Source of the DNA: JADKCL01 sp046329055
GTDB taxonomy: Bacteria; Bacteroidota; Bacteroidia; J057; JADKCL01
Direction of reading: 5' to 3'
Assembly (NCBI GenBank): GCA_046329055.1
Contig: JAXLVK010000020.1
Location: forward strand, 1 to 64,000
Length of the DNA stretch: 64,000 bases
The notes under the pieces are model-generated. The model was not told where the DNA came from. It did no database searches and was given only the letters and a program-made list of their open reading frames with translations. Below, in pieces: positions 28,020-38,173 of the stretch. How positions within the stretch are numbered: the stretch's first letter is position 1; each line of letters starts with the position of its first letter. The position numbers and the translations under genes are program-made.

Positions 28020-29222
28020 ATGAACTCCGACGTTTTGGGTGCTGATCTCCATCATCGTGGGGGTGCTGATCGGACATTATGCGCCGGAGACGGGGAAGCT
28101 GGCTAAGGTGGTGGTCATTTGTATTCATCATCAAGCTGTCCATCCCGATCATTTTCCTGACGATCATCCTGGGCATCTGCGTGACGGTGACCTGGAAGAA
28201 GGGTGGGACGCATCGGGGTGAAGGCATTGCTGTACTTCGAGGCGGTGACGACGCTGGCGCTGGTGATCTGGATCGGGGTGGCGTACTGGGTGAAGCCGGG
28301 GAGCATCGACATGAGCAACCTGCATGCGGGGGACAATCCGGCGACCAAGGGCCCACAGAAGGTACTTTTTTCTGGCTGCAATTCTTCCCTCGACAATTTC
28401 ACGTTGCAGGTGCTGGTGGTGGCAATCGTGCTGGGCATCGCGTTCAATTTCCTGCGGCACCGCGACCTGATCACGATCCGGCTGACCAAGGTCGGCGACG
28501 GCGTCCGAAGCGGCATGGCGACTTCGGCTCCGCTTGGGGCTCTCGGGGGCATGGCTTCTGTGGTGGGCAAATACGGGCTGCATACGCTCGTCCCGCGCTG
28601 GCGAAACTGGGATGGGAACCGCATCGACGATGTCCGCTTTCATTTTCGCGGTGCTGGGGGCGATCCTTTGGTATTACCGGATCAAGATTTGGAAGCTGTT
28701 GGCATTATATCCGGGAGGAGTTGCTGATCGTGCTGTGCACCTCTTCGTCGGAGGCGGCATTGCCCTCGATCATGCAGAAGCTGGAGCGCATGGGTTGCAG
28801 CAAATCGGTGGTGGGGCTTGTGGATCCCAACGGGATACAGCTTCAACCTGGATGGGACTTCGATCTATTTGAGCATGGCGGTGATCTTCCCGGCACAGCT
28901 GTACCGGGTGGAGCTGAGCATGAGCGAGTTGCTGTCGATCATCGGGATCCTGACGCTGGACGTCGAAAGGTGCGGCGGGTGTGACGGGGGAGCGGGTTCA
29001 TCGTGCTGGCGTCCACGCTGACGGCAATCGGGAAGATACCGGTGGAGGGGCTGGCGTTCCTCTTCGGGTGGACAAATTCATGAGCGAGGCGCGGCGATCA
29101 CGAACATCAGTCATGGAACATGGTGGCGACGGATTGTGATCTCGAAGTCGGAGGGGGAGTTTGCGGAGGCGAAGATGGGGGAGGAGGGGGGAATTCTGAG
29201 CAGAATTCTCAGGATTCACTGA
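28020..29222 (+). pseudogene. Dicarboxylate/amino acid:cation symporter (many frameshifts)
   Basis: A DctA/GltP (SLC1-type) transporter recognisable in pieces spread over three frames: LISIIVGVLIGHYAPETGKL at the start, TLQVLVVAIVLGIAFNFL, GKYGLHTLVP, then the re-entrant hairpin sequence TSSSEAALPSIMQKLERMG and SFNLDGTSIYLSMAVIF. The last two contain the substrate-binding serine-rich motif and the NxDG/T motif that binds substrate and sodium or protons. At least eight indels interrupt about 1.2 kb, the densest damage in the window outside 42-45 kb. It may be a real pseudogene, but the residues that remain are fully conserved, which favours poor consensus. Confidence 0.82.
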
Positions 29223-29377
29223 ATTCACAGAATCTGGTGCGCAGCTGTTGGTTCATTCCATTCAACCTGAGCACTGATCACTTTGACTTGCAGAAACCAT
29301 TCTCGATTTTCAACCCATTGAAAGAATCATTTGGGTTGTGTTTTTGAATGCGTGCGATGCATGGTGCTCAATGGCTC

Positions 29378-29411
29378 TTTGTAGGACAGGTCGCGACCTG
29401 CCCCTACACAA
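29378..29411. repeat. Palindromic repeat, family 2
   Basis: GTAGGACAGGTCGCGACCTG followed by CCCCTACACAA, a near-perfect inverted repeat of about 12-base arms. It is almost identical to 35419-35452. Confidence 0.75.
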
Positions 29412-29482
29412 GGCATTGAAAACAAAAGTAATTATGTCTCATAAAATGAGATTCGGATTGAATTCTCAACCCAGAAATCCGG

Positions 29483-32043
29483 TTACCGCCGCACCACCAT
29501 TACGCCTTGGCGGCCTTCGGTGATGGCGACTTATTAACAGAGCGCCTGCGGCGACGGTGGGCAGCGGCAATTCGGATTCTGGCACCTGCGAGCATTGCCG
29601 CTTGGCCCATAGCTCGCGGCCTTGGGTGTCGCGGATAACTTTGCTATCCAGTCGGCATGATCCAGCATCTCGGACGTTGCCTGTGCTGGGATTGGCCACA
29701 GTCGGATGCTGGACTCGACTGCTGCTGCGTCAATCGCGACCGCGCCGACCTGGAATGCCTGGCAACTGGTGTCGCTGCCGCAGGTGTCGGTGGCGATGAG
29801 GCAGACTTGTAAACGCCGGGCGTGGTATAGGTATGCATGGGATTTTGCTGGGTACTGTTGCCGCCGTCGCCGAATGTCCATTGCCAGCTGGTAGCGTATT
29901 GGCTGAGGTCGGTGAAGGTGGCGGTCATGCCTCCGAGGCTGTAGCTGAATGCGGCAAATGGCAGGCGACCCACCCATACGGTGATGGAGTCTGTCCCTTG
30001 GCAGGCGGCATCGGTCACACTCCAAAACAGGGTATAGACTCCGGGCTGCAGGCCATTGGCGATGGCTTGGGGGGAGCTGGGATTGGAAAATGCGACTGCG
30101 GGTGACGCGGACCATGTGCCCGTGCCCGGCGAGGCGGTGCTGCCCGCAAGCTGCAAGTTGCTGGTGCAAACCAAGGTGTCCTCGCCCGCATCCAGATAGG
30201 CGGTGCTGCTCACCCGCACGGACACGGTGTCCACATCGGTGCAGATGCTGTCCGTCACGATCCAAACGAGCTGGCTGGTGCCGGGGGGCAGGTTGGTGAC
30301 CCAAGTATTCGGGAGGTTCGGGTTGGCAATGGTGCCGCCTGTGGTGACCCATTGCCAGTACCCTGTGCCGCTGGTGGGGGCGGTGGCATGCATCTGGGCA
30401 AATCGGCCACAGACCAAGGTGTCGTGTCCTGCATTGGCATTCGGCCCGGTCATGAGGTTGCTGACATTGATGCTCTCGACCTGGACACAGTTTCCGGCAT
30501 CGGTGATGGTCACGGTGTAGGTGCCTGCCGTGAGGCCGTTGATGTCCTGGATCATGTCGCCCGTGTTCCAGAGGTAGGTGTAGCCGGGGGTGCCGCCGCT
30601 CACGCTGAGGTCGATTTCGCCATCGGCTGTGCCGGGGCAGGTCTCTGTCCGAACCTGGGCTGTCACCACGAGGGGTGCAGGGCTGCTGATGGTCACGCTC
30701 TGTACCAGGTCGTAGCCATAGCGGTCGCTGATGGTGACCGTGTAGGTGCCGGGGAGCATGTTGGTGATGTTGGGCGTGGTCTGTCCGGTGCTCCAGAGGT
30801 AGGTATAGGGCGCGGTCCCGCCGCTGGGGCTTACAGTCGCAGTGCCATTGGAGATGTAGGAGCAGGTCGCGGATTGGGTGGTGACGGTGGTCGCCAATGG
30901 GTATGGAAATGGGAATGGCACCCGGAAGACGAAGAGGCCATTGTGAATGTCGGAGGCGAGGAGGGTGCCGCTGGGCAGGAAGGGATAGACGCCCCATGAG
31001 CCATACCAGTCATTGTAGCTGGTGTTGGCGGGGTAGGTATCGTATCCAGCGACGTGCACGGGCGCGACGGGATTGCTGATGTCCCATATCTGCGCGCCGT
31101 CGTGGTAATGGGAAATGCAGGCATAGTTGCCGGCCACGAGGGGATTGTGCGGGATGCTCGTGGTGTCCGGGTAGAGCAATGCCGACCGGAACATGGAGGT
31201 GATTTGGACATTGGAGAGGTTGCGGACGTCGATCACCTTGGTGCTCTTGTTGCGGGTCTCGTCGCACATGATGAGGTAGTCGCCATTCGGAGTGAGCCAT
31301 GAGCTGTGGTTGTAGCCCATCTGGTTGTAGCCTGTGAATTGGGCGATGACCTGCGGACTGGTCGGGGTGCTGAAATCCACGACGCGGAGGCCGTCCCAGC
31401 CATTGTTCATGTAGGCGGTGTCGTTCCGGACAAAGAGGTCGTGGGTATAGCTGTTGAAATTGATGCTGGCAACCAATGGCGGATTGACGGGATTGGCGGC
31501 GAGGTTCAGGATGATGGTGCCATTGGGCTGGGTATTGGCTCCGGCGGTGTAGAGGTAGCCCGAGAGCGTGTCAATGAAGATGTTGTGGCAGCGCTGGAAA
31601 AACTGCGGACTGTTGTACACCACATGCACAGAGTCCGGGAGGTAGCTCAGGTCGATGATCTGCAGCGTGCTCGTCCCCTCATCGGCCACGCCGTAGCAGT
31701 AATGCCCGTAGGTCTTGAAATCCCGGTGGATGCATTGGTTGTAGGTCCCGGCGACGCTGTCCCGCACGATGGGATTGGCAGGATTGGTGACGTCGATGAA
31801 GTGCGTCCAAGCATGGGAACCCACTATCGCGTATTCATGCCCATTCCCGTCGTGCCATCCGAAGACCTCGTTGTACACCAGGTTGGAATTGTTGGGCAGG
31901 TTGGGATTGTCCCAATTCGAGAGCAAGGTCAATTGCTGCGCAGGCTGGTACTGGGCTTTGATGAACCCAACCGCCAATGCAAACACCGCAAACAGCAAGC
32001 ACGACAACCGAAAATTTCTCACACCAAGCGTACAAATGGACAT
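29483..32043 (-). CDS. Choice-of-anchor B family T9SS secreted protein (frameshifted near C-terminus)
   Basis: Signal peptide ending GFIKAQ. Residues about 35-395 are a choice-of-anchor B domain (WDNPNLPNNSNLVYNEVFGW; HNIFIDTLSGYLYTAG; ISHYHDGAQIWDISNPVAPV). Two SprB-like repeats follow (GTAPYTYLWSTGQ; GTPGYTYLWNTGD), each about 75 residues, then PKD-like segments (FSYSLGGMTATFTDLSQYA; WTFGDGGNSTQQNPMHTY). A sorting domain is split over two more frames, with RLWPIPAQ early and EGRQGVMVVRR at the end (stop 29483). Start: ATG 32043 touches a -7-like box, so the GTG at 32022 (giving M-R-N-F-R-L-S-C) may be the real start. The gene codes for a large surface protein with LVIVD-type repeats; ligand unknown. 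Confidence 0.85.
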
Positions 32044-32051
32044 TAAAGATA
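32044..32051 (-). promoter_or_regulatory. -7-like box TATCTTTA
   Basis: On the minus strand the box directly abuts the ATG at 32043. A transcript from it would start at about 32,040, which favours the downstream GTG at 32022 as translation start. Confidence 0.4.
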
Positions 32052-32421
32052 GGGAAAATTGGTGGGAATGTGGATGGTGGTGTTGATTTCAGGGAGGTGT
32101 CACTTCGAAGGAGGGAAGCGACTGAGAACTGCGGAGCACATCGTGAACTCCTTGAAAACTATTCAACGGTGAACAAGTCTCAGAGCGCCGTAGCACGGTT
32201 GGGAACTGCGCTGCGCTGGTGTGGGGGGGGTGCGGAGTGTCATCATGCTTGTTACTGTTTGCGCTAGATGTACTCGTTGTCGTTCATTTTCTCGGGCACT
32301 CGTGATGTGCTTCGCAGTTCTCGGCTGCGCTCGACATGACAAAAGGGGTGGACGGCAGGACATGACAAGCTGATGAAAACCCAAAAAAATCCTGAATTTT
32401 GAGACCAGATTCATCCCTGAA
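32052..32421. other. Intergenic before the AraC regulator
   Basis: 370 bases with no gene. It includes GCGCCGTAGCACGGTTGGG, a GTGGGGGGGGTG homopolymer and, at about 32,305-32,345, TTCGCAGTTCTCGGCTGCGC leading to GACATGACAAAAG. The latter looks like a short dispersed-repeat remnant. I see no clear terminator. Confidence 0.45.
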
Positions 32422-33330
32422 ATGTCCGCCTCCGACATCAAGACGCACGATACGTCCGCTTTCATGGAGCGACATGCGGAGCGTGATGCCCGGATCGAAT
32501 CGAATCTCCGGGACAATGAGGGCCGATTTTTTGCGATTCCGGTGCAGGAGATGCTGCGGCTGTCCAAGCTGCCGGTGCCTCCGGTGCGGTCCACGGGGCA
32601 TACGCTGATCTGGCTGACGCACGGTGAGGCGAACATGAAGGTGGGGTACGAGGCATGCCGGGCTGTGGCGGGGGAATGCCTCTTCGTGGCGGCGGGCAAG
32701 GTCTTTTCCTACGACCGACTGGAGGACAATGAGGGTTTTCTCCTGCATTGGGAGGATGGGTTCATCGCCGCTGAGCTGGGACAATCGCCGCTGCAAACAT
32801 TTGATTTCCTGAATGTCTGGGGCAATGCCGTGATCCACCCGGATTCGCAAGCAACAGACTTGATCACAGGGCTTTGCGGTCGCCTACTCGGCATTTTCCA
32901 GGCAGCTCCCAAGGACGAGACGCGGCTCAAGGCCCACCTCATTTCCCTGCTGCACGAGCTTGCGCACGCTGACGGACCCGCCACATCGCAGCCCTCCCCT
33001 GCCGCGGTGGCACTGACCAAACGCTTCAAGGCGCTGCTCTACCAAAACTGCCGCAGCCTGCACCAAGTCGCCGAATACGCCGACCGCCTCGCTGTGAGCC
33101 CCAATCACCTGAACAAGGCGGTGAAACAGATCACTGGAAAATCCCCGTCCCGGTGGATCGACGAGGCGATTGTCTTGGAGGCCAAGGTGCTCCTGCTCCA
33201 AACCCAACTCAACATCGGGGAGGTGGCTGCTGAAGTCGGCGTGACGGATGCGTCCTATTTCAGCCGTCTTTTCCGCAAATTCACCGGAATTACTCCCGCA
33301 CAGTACCGCAGCCGGATTGATTTGTCCTAG
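32422..33330 (+). CDS. AraC family transcriptional regulator
   Basis: 302 residues. The N-terminal 190 residues hold a cupin-like sensor (HTLIWLTHGEANMKVGYEAC, GECLFVAAGKVFSYD). The C-terminal 100 residues hold the AraC double helix-turn-helix: YADRLAVSPNHLNKAVKQI for the first and IGEVAAEVGVTDASYFSRLF for the second, ending with the hallmark FRKFTGITPAQYR. It binds DNA as an activator in response to an unknown small molecule. The next two genes, both small membrane proteins in the same orientation, are plausible targets. Confidence 0.93.
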   Translation: MSASDIKTHDTSAFMERHAERDARIESNLRDNEGRFFAIPVQEMLRLSKLPVPPVRSTGHTLIWLTHGEANMKVGYEACRAVAGECLFVAAGKVFSYDRLEDNEGFLLHWEDGFIAAELGQSPLQTFDFLNVWGNAVIHPDSQATDLITGLCGRLLGIFQAAPKDETRLKAHLISLLHELAHADGPATSQPSPAAVALTKRFKALLYQNCRSLHQVAEYADRLAVSPNHLNKAVKQITGKSPSRWIDEAIVLEAKVLLLQTQLNIGEVAAEVGVTDASYFSRLFRKFTGITPAQYRSRIDLS

Positions 33331-33394
33331 GATTGGATTCGAATGTCCTAGTGCATTGCTCGCCACCGCGAGAAATTTGCCGTAAAGATTTGCC

Positions 33395-33859
33395 ATGTAC
33401 GCTACCCTGATTTTCCTGCACTCGATGGTCCGCTGGCTGGCATTTGGAAGCCTGGTCTATGCTGCGTTTCGCGGTTGGATGGGCCTGAAGGACCAACGCG
33501 CCTTCGCCAAAGCGGACAATGCTTGGCGGCACTGGACGGCGACGGCCCTGCATACGCAGCTGGCGATCGGGATGCTCCTGTATTTCCAGCGGCCCATCAC
33601 CTCGTATTTCTGGAGCCATTTTTCGGAGGCGATCCAAGACCGGGAGATGGCATTTTTCGGCATCTGGCATATCTCGCTGATGCTGATCGCCGTTGTCTTG
33701 GCCACAATGGGAAGCGCATTGGCCAAACGCAAAACGGTGGACGCCGAAAAATTCCGGACCATGGCCCTCTGGTTCACGGTTGCACTGATCATTTTGTTGG
33801 TGGCGATCCCTTGGCCCTTTTCACCTTGGGTGCAACGCCCGTACATTCGTGCCATCTGA
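33395..33859 (+). CDS. Small four-helix membrane protein, unknown
   Basis: 154 residues with four predicted membrane helices: residues 2-23 (YATLIFLHSMVRWLAFGSLV), about 45-65, about 86-107 and about 122-145. Conserved-looking histidines fall inside helices (His9, His46, His53, His92), an arrangement reminiscent of b-type haem ligands in cytochrome b561-like proteins. No named family is recognised with certainty. A TTTG (33389-33392) lies two bases before the ATG. It is spaced by one base from the next gene, so the two are probably co-transcribed. Confidence 0.72.
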   Translation: MYATLIFLHSMVRWLAFGSLVYAAFRGWMGLKDQRAFAKADNAWRHWTATALHTQLAIGMLLYFQRPITSYFWSHFSEAIQDREMAFFGIWHISLMLIAVVLATMGSALAKRKTVDAEKFRTMALWFTVALIILLVAIPWPFSPWVQRPYIRAI

Positions 33860-33860
33860 T

Positions 33861-34189
33861 ATGCGACATTTCTTCAACACCTCCCTGGGCCGCTTGCGTG
33901 TCCTCGCCTTCCTGGAGGGCGTGAGCCTCCTCGTCCTCGTTTTCGTTGGCTCGCCGATGAAGTACTTCTGGGACAGCCCCGGCCTCGTGAAGGCCCTGGG
34001 TCCGGTACATGAGCCCCGAGCACTGCATCCCTGTTCATGATCAATGCCTTTTCCGTGGCCGTGGCACAGCGGTGGACTTGGTGGGGCACCACGTGGAAGT
34101 TGCTGGTCGCGTCTTTCATTCCCTTTGGGACATTTTACATCGATGCCAAAATCCTGCGTCCGCTGCACCTGAAGGAGCGGGCGGGATAG
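33861..34189 (+). CDS. DUF3817 family membrane protein (frameshifted)
   Basis: The start MRHFFNTSLGRLRVLAFLEG at 33861 matches DUF3817, a small integral-membrane family with three helices. The frame breaks at about 34,010-34,020 and continues in the next frame with FMINAFSVAVAQRWTWWGT, SFIPFGTFYIDAKIL to a stop at 34189. One or two bases missing just before the second helix would restore a protein of about 108 residues, the usual length (residues DA near the C-terminus are family-typical). Function is unknown; it may be a small integral-membrane accessory of the preceding protein. Confidence 0.78.
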
Positions 34190-34251
34190 ACGGAAAATTT
34201 TTCTCGAACTTGCGGTAACCACCCCGGATGCCCGCGCGTCCAATGTCCCGA

Positions 34252-34829
34252 ATGCAGGTTCCCAACGAAGAATACCACCTCCAACGTGTGCGCAAAGGCG
34301 ACAGCCAAGCCTACGCCATCTTGGTGGAGTACTACAAGGACCTGGTCTTCACGATCTGCAAACGCATCACTCAGAACGACGAGGATGCGGAGGAATGCGC
34401 GCAGGACACGTGTTCGTGAAGGCCTTCCGGAACTTGGAGGGGTTCAAGGGGGAGGCGAAGTTTTCGACCTGGCTGTTCCGGATCGCCTATAACACGGCGA
34501 TCTCGAAGCAGCGGCGGCAGCGGCACGAGTTCCACAGCACCGACGAGCGGCAGGTGATGAACCTGAGCTTTGAGGACACGGAAAGCGGCTACCGGAGCCT
34601 CGGGGCAGAGCAGCGCCGCCAATACCTGCAACAGGCGATCGCCCGGCTGAACCCGGAGGATGCGAACCTGGTGACGCTCTTTTACTACCACGAGCTCAGC
34701 ATGGCCGAAATCCAAGAGGTGACAGGCATCGAGCTTTCGAACATTAAGGTTAAATTGCATCGAGCGCGCAAGAAGCTGCACGAACATCTGCAGTTGCTGC
34801 TCAAAGACGAATTGGAGGAGATCCTATGA
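34252..34829 (+). CDS. ECF RNA polymerase sigma factor (frameshifted)
   Basis: From MQVPNEEYHLQRVRKGDSQA at 34252 (ATGs at 34228 and 34243 are alternatives). Region 2 is intact: KDLVFTICKRITQNDEDAEE, then AFRNLEGFKGEAKFSTWLFR and IAYNTAISKQRR. A one-base slip near 34,405 (AQDT/VFVKAF) separates the two parts. Region 4 is clear: LVTLFYYHELSMAEIQEVTG, ELSNIKVKLHRARKKL. Repaired length is about 192 residues, normal for a group 4 sigma factor. It directs RNA polymerase to a small regulon under control of the next gene product. Confidence 0.9.
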
Positions 34830-35284
34830 AGGAGGACAAGGACAGACTCGACGATTGGTTCGATGACACGATCCAAGAGGTGGACATGGAGATGGCCCAA
34901 TTGGACAATTGGTTGCATGAACTGGTCCATGAGGCGGGGGAGGAAAAGGCTCCTGCGGGCTTCACACAGCGGGTGATGGCAGAGGTTGCGCAGCCGCAGG
35001 CGGTTCCAGTGCGTCGGCGATTGCCGAGGTGGCTGCCATGGCAGGGATTGGTGGGCGCGGCGGCGATCTTGGTGGCAGGCGTGGTGTTTGCCTTGGTGAT
35101 TCCGGGGACAGCGGCGGAGCCGCAAGCCTTGCCAGGTCAGGAAACGGCGCATCAGGTGCTGGACGGGGCCGTGGAGGCATTCAGCAGCCTACGGATCACA
35201 GCGACAGCACTCGCGAGCATCGGGGCAGTGTTTGCACTGTTCATGGTGGACCGTGCGCTGGGGCGGCGGAGGGTGGAGAGTTGA
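34826..35284 (+). CDS. Probable anti-sigma factor
   Basis: 152 residues, overlapping the sigma gene by four bases (ATGA). The acidic N-terminal half (DRLDDWFDDTIQEVDMEMAQ) would lie in the cytoplasm and bind the sigma factor. A membrane helix follows at about 72-92 (LVGAAAILVAGVVFALVIPG) and a second near 125-143 (ALASIGAVFALFMVDRAL). There is no HxxxCxxC zinc motif, so it is not a ZAS-type anti-sigma. The assignment rests mainly on position and topology. Confidence 0.65.
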   Translation: MKEDKDRLDDWFDDTIQEVDMEMAQLDNWLHELVHEAGEEKAPAGFTQRVMAEVAQPQAVPVRRRLPRWLPWQGLVGAAAILVAGVVFALVIPGTAAEPQALPGQETAHQVLDGAVEAFSSLRITATALASIGAVFALFMVDRALGRRRVES

Positions 35285-35418
35285 GACCCTCAGGGGCCAA
35301 GTTGAGGGGACGGCTATCGGACTGGCGAAAGGGCGGTTGCTGTGTGGGAGGGGCCGTTTTCGAACAATTGAATTGATATCATAGCTGGTTTTATTCAAGG
35401 CTTGTATTGTAGGTTTGC

Positions 35419-35452
35419 TGTAGGGACAGGTCGCCACCTGCCCCTACACAAC
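35419..35452. repeat. Palindromic repeat, family 2
   Basis: GTAGGGACAGGTCGCCACCTG followed by CCCCTACACAA; arms of 12 bases with one mismatch. Second copy of the element at 29378-29411. Confidence 0.78.
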
Positions 35453-35563
35453 ACATTGGATGTGAATCAATTGCGCCGGCAGTGTTGAAAACTGGGGTGT
35501 TAGTGCGGGCTGAGACTTCTCGCCTCCCTTTGGTCGGCTCGAAGTTACATGGCGGGTTTTCCC

Positions 35564-36400
35564 TCACCCCTTCACCAGCACGACTTCGTGGTCGCTGACC
35601 TCGACGAGCTGCTTTTTCAGCAACGTTCCTGCGGCTTTCTTGAAGGTCTTTTTGCTCATGTTCAGGGCCATTTGGATGGCGTCGGGGTCGCTTTTGTCGC
35701 CGAAGGGGAGACGGCCGCCGCGTTCCTTCAATAGCTTGAGCAAGACCTCCGCCTGTGCCTCGACGTGGCCGAAGCCGGGCGGATTCAGGCTCAGGTCCAC
35801 CTTGTTGTCCTCGCGGATGGTGCGGACATAGCCCTTCATCCGTTCCCCGACGCGCAAGGGTGCAAAGAGATCCGTCCGATAGACCATGCCATGGTGCTTG
35901 TTGTTGATGATGGCGCGGAAGCCGATCTCGGTCTCTTCCCAAATGAGCAGGGAAACCTCATCCCCTGCTTCGATGGTGAGCTCCTCATTCTTCACAAATC
36001 GGCGGACCCTGTTGGTGGCCACAAGGCGGCCGCTTGCCATGTCCAGGTACATGTACACGATGTACCAACGGTTCAGGTCCATGCGGGGCTCCTGCTCCTT
36101 GAAGGGAACGAGGAGGTCCTTTTCCAATCCCCAATCCAGAAATGCGCCGATGTTGGTGATTTCTCGGACCTTCAGGAAGGCAAAGGTGTCCCGCGTGATG
36201 AAGGGCGGCAGGGTGGTGGCCACAGGCCGCATCTCCGAGTCACGGTACAGGAAGACATTGATCTCGTCGCCTATCACAGCCTCCTTGGGGCAATACTTGT
36301 TGGGAAGCAGGACCTCGTTGCCTTCCTCGTCACCCATGAACAAGCCAAACTTGGTGTCAGCGACCACGCGGAGGGTGTTCCATTTACCGATCGTCATCAT
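35564..36400 (-). CDS. S1-like RNA-binding protein of the CvfB/YitL family
   Basis: 278 residues from ATG 36400 (36397 is an adjacent alternative). CvfB proteins contain three S1-type OB folds and a C-terminal winged helix. Visible here are KFGLFMGDEEGNEVLLPNKY in the first, FLKVREITNIGAFLDWGLEK in the second and MKGYVRTIREDNKVDLSLNP in the third, then a winged-helix end with KSDPDAIQMALNMSKKTFKK. They bind RNA and influence virulence and translation in Firmicutes; the role in Bacteroidota is unproven. A perfect -7 box (36406-36413) sits five bases before the start. It overlaps nothing and is followed by the unknown gene to its right in the same orientation. Confidence 0.88.
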   Translation of the reverse strand: MMTIGKWNTLRVVADTKFGLFMGDEEGNEVLLPNKYCPKEAVIGDEINVFLYRDSEMRPVATTLPPFITRDTFAFLKVREITNIGAFLDWGLEKDLLVPFKEQEPRMDLNRWYIVYMYLDMASGRLVATNRVRRFVKNEELTIEAGDEVSLLIWEETEIGFRAIINNKHHGMVYRTDLFAPLRVGERMKGYVRTIREDNKVDLSLNPPGFGHVEAQAEVLLKLLKERGGRLPFGDKSDPDAIQMALNMSKKTFKKAAGTLLKKQLVEVSDHEVVLVKG

Positions 36401-36405
36401 GGCTG

Positions 36406-36413
36406 CAAAACTA
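36406..36413 (-). promoter_or_regulatory. -7 box TAGTTTTG for the CvfB-like gene
   Basis: Exact TAnnTTTG on the minus strand, ending five bases before ATG 36400, which again implies a leaderless or near-leaderless transcript. Confidence 0.5.
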
Positions 36414-36439
36414 GCCCAAAAACGGCAGAACACCGCAGG

Positions 36440-37957
36440 TCAGTCGAGGTAATCCCGGATGGGGCGTCCGTCGCGCTGCGCCATGGCCCATGCGCGCATC
36501 AGGTAGAAACCGCCGTCGTAGGGAACCTGACTTGCAGCCTTGTCGAGGTTTTCCAAGAGCTCGTCCCAAGCGGCGCGATTTTCCGAGACAGCCCTATTCA
36601 TGATGGCAACCAAGTCTTTGAGGAAGGCGTCGTAGTAGGCAGGAGCTTTTGACTTGGCCCCGATGAAGCGCCTTGCGGAGCGGATGGCATTTTCAATGTC
36701 AGCATCGGGCCTGCCGTAGATGTTCAATACGCCCCATACCCTCGCCTCCGCCAATTTGTCATCGTGGATGCCCTGCTCATGCTCCTCGGAGAAGTAACTC
36801 AGGTACTCCTTTACGGCCTCCTCCTTGCCAAGCATGAGGTTCAACCGGGCGAAGCTCATGAGGAATGCCAGCACCCTGTTGCGGGACATCGGCGCCTTCA
36901 CCCAAGCCTCTTCCCTGGCCCGGAACTCCGCCTCCACCTCCAATGCATCCTCCCATTGGCCAAATGAGAGGTAATATTGCAAACGGATGTAAGCACCGTC
37001 CTGCTGGGCCTCGGTGCGCTCGTCGGGATTCTGGAATTGGCCCTTTTCGAGCAAATCCAGGGCCTCCACGATATGCTCCTGCCGACGGGCAGCAATGCTC
37101 AGGCCGAGATAATTGTAGAGGATGCGCCTGTACTGAAGCCGTCGCACCTCACGGAAGTCCTCCAAATCCCTCCACGTGAGGTAAATCTGATGCACCTCCT
37201 CCCACGCGCCCAGTGCGTTCTGGTTGGCGATGTGGTAGAGCGACATGGCAAAATGGAAATTGGTGCAAGCCTCCACATTGACTGGCCGATCGGGCGAGGG
37301 TGCCATTTTCTCGCGGAGGGCGATCAATTGATCGTGGACAGCGTGGACCTTGTCGGTCACGACGCCGCTGCGGACAGCGACGAAGAGCTCATCGCGCAGG
37401 CGAAGGAGCTTGCAATTGATCCATATTTGCTCGCCGACCCACTCGATTTGGTCGAGGATGGCCTGCATGGAGGTGGAGTAGTTCCGCTCCGGGTACTCAT
37501 TGGTATGGCTACGGAGCAGCTTGAGGATATCGAGCTGGACCTCATAGTATTGGTAGCGCTCGGCATCCTTGCGGGCCTTTTCCAGCCGCTTCACGCTCTG
37601 GTCCACGAGCACCTTTTGCTTCAGGAGATGAGCCTCCTCGATCCGTTCCCGGATTTGCAGGTCCTTGGGCTTCTCCTGTTTGGCGTACTTGCGTTCACCC
37701 TTGAGGGAGTCGAGGATCAGGTTGTAGAGGTAGATCTTGTTTTGGGGGAAGCTGGCGTAATAAGGCTGCTTTCGGAACTTTTCCTTGAAGGCCTTTTCCT
37801 CGTAGGGCTCCTCCTGCTTGCAGAGGTCATCGAAGAGAACAAGGTAATGGGGCGGCGAAATGTCGTCCCGCGAAAGCATGGCATACTTCCGAACCCGGCT
37901 GCGATCCCCTTTGTCAAGGGTTTTGATCAGCTCAAACAAATCATCCGAAGCTGGCAT
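36440..37957 (-). CDS. Helical-repeat protein, unknown function
   Basis: 505 residues, almost entirely alpha-helical and highly charged, with no signal peptide. It opens DDLFELIKTLDKGDRSRVRK and contains TPR-like helix pairs (ILYNYLGLSIAARRQEHIVE; RLNLMLGKEEAVKEYLSYF). This architecture recurs in Bacteroidota as an uncharacterised conserved protein. A cytoplasmic scaffold role is a guess from the fold. It is intact, lies 39 bases upstream of the CvfB-like gene in the same direction and may be its operon partner, although that gene has its own -7 box. Confidence 0.7.
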   Translation of the reverse strand: MPASDDLFELIKTLDKGDRSRVRKYAMLSRDDISPPHYLVLFDDLCKQEEPYEEKAFKEKFRKQPYYASFPQNKIYLYNLILDSLKGERKYAKQEKPKDLQIRERIEEAHLLKQKVLVDQSVKRLEKARKDAERYQYYEVQLDILKLLRSHTNEYPERNYSTSMQAILDQIEWVGEQIWINCKLLRLRDELFVAVRSGVVTDKVHAVHDQLIALREKMAPSPDRPVNVEACTNFHFAMSLYHIANQNALGAWEEVHQIYLTWRDLEDFREVRRLQYRRILYNYLGLSIAARRQEHIVEALDLLEKGQFQNPDERTEAQQDGAYIRLQYYLSFGQWEDALEVEAEFRAREEAWVKAPMSRNRVLAFLMSFARLNLMLGKEEAVKEYLSYFSEEHEQGIHDDKLAEARVWGVLNIYGRPDADIENAIRSARRFIGAKSKAPAYYDAFLKDLVAIMNRAVSENRAAWDELLENLDKAASQVPYDGGFYLMRAWAMAQRDGRPIRDYLD

Positions 37958-38173
37958 CTGCTCCTTGGACTCGACTCTGCGATTTTAATCAAAATGAAGG
38001 GCCAACACGATCAATTCGGCCTCAGGGGACGAAATTAGGACAAATCCCCAAGACTACGACCCTCCCTCATTTTAATTGGCGACATTCTGTGGTTTTCATC
38101 ATAGCCGCCTGCTTGGTTCCTTCGAATTGTGATCACCACCTATTGCTGGGATCGCAGGAAAAAATAGGCAAGA

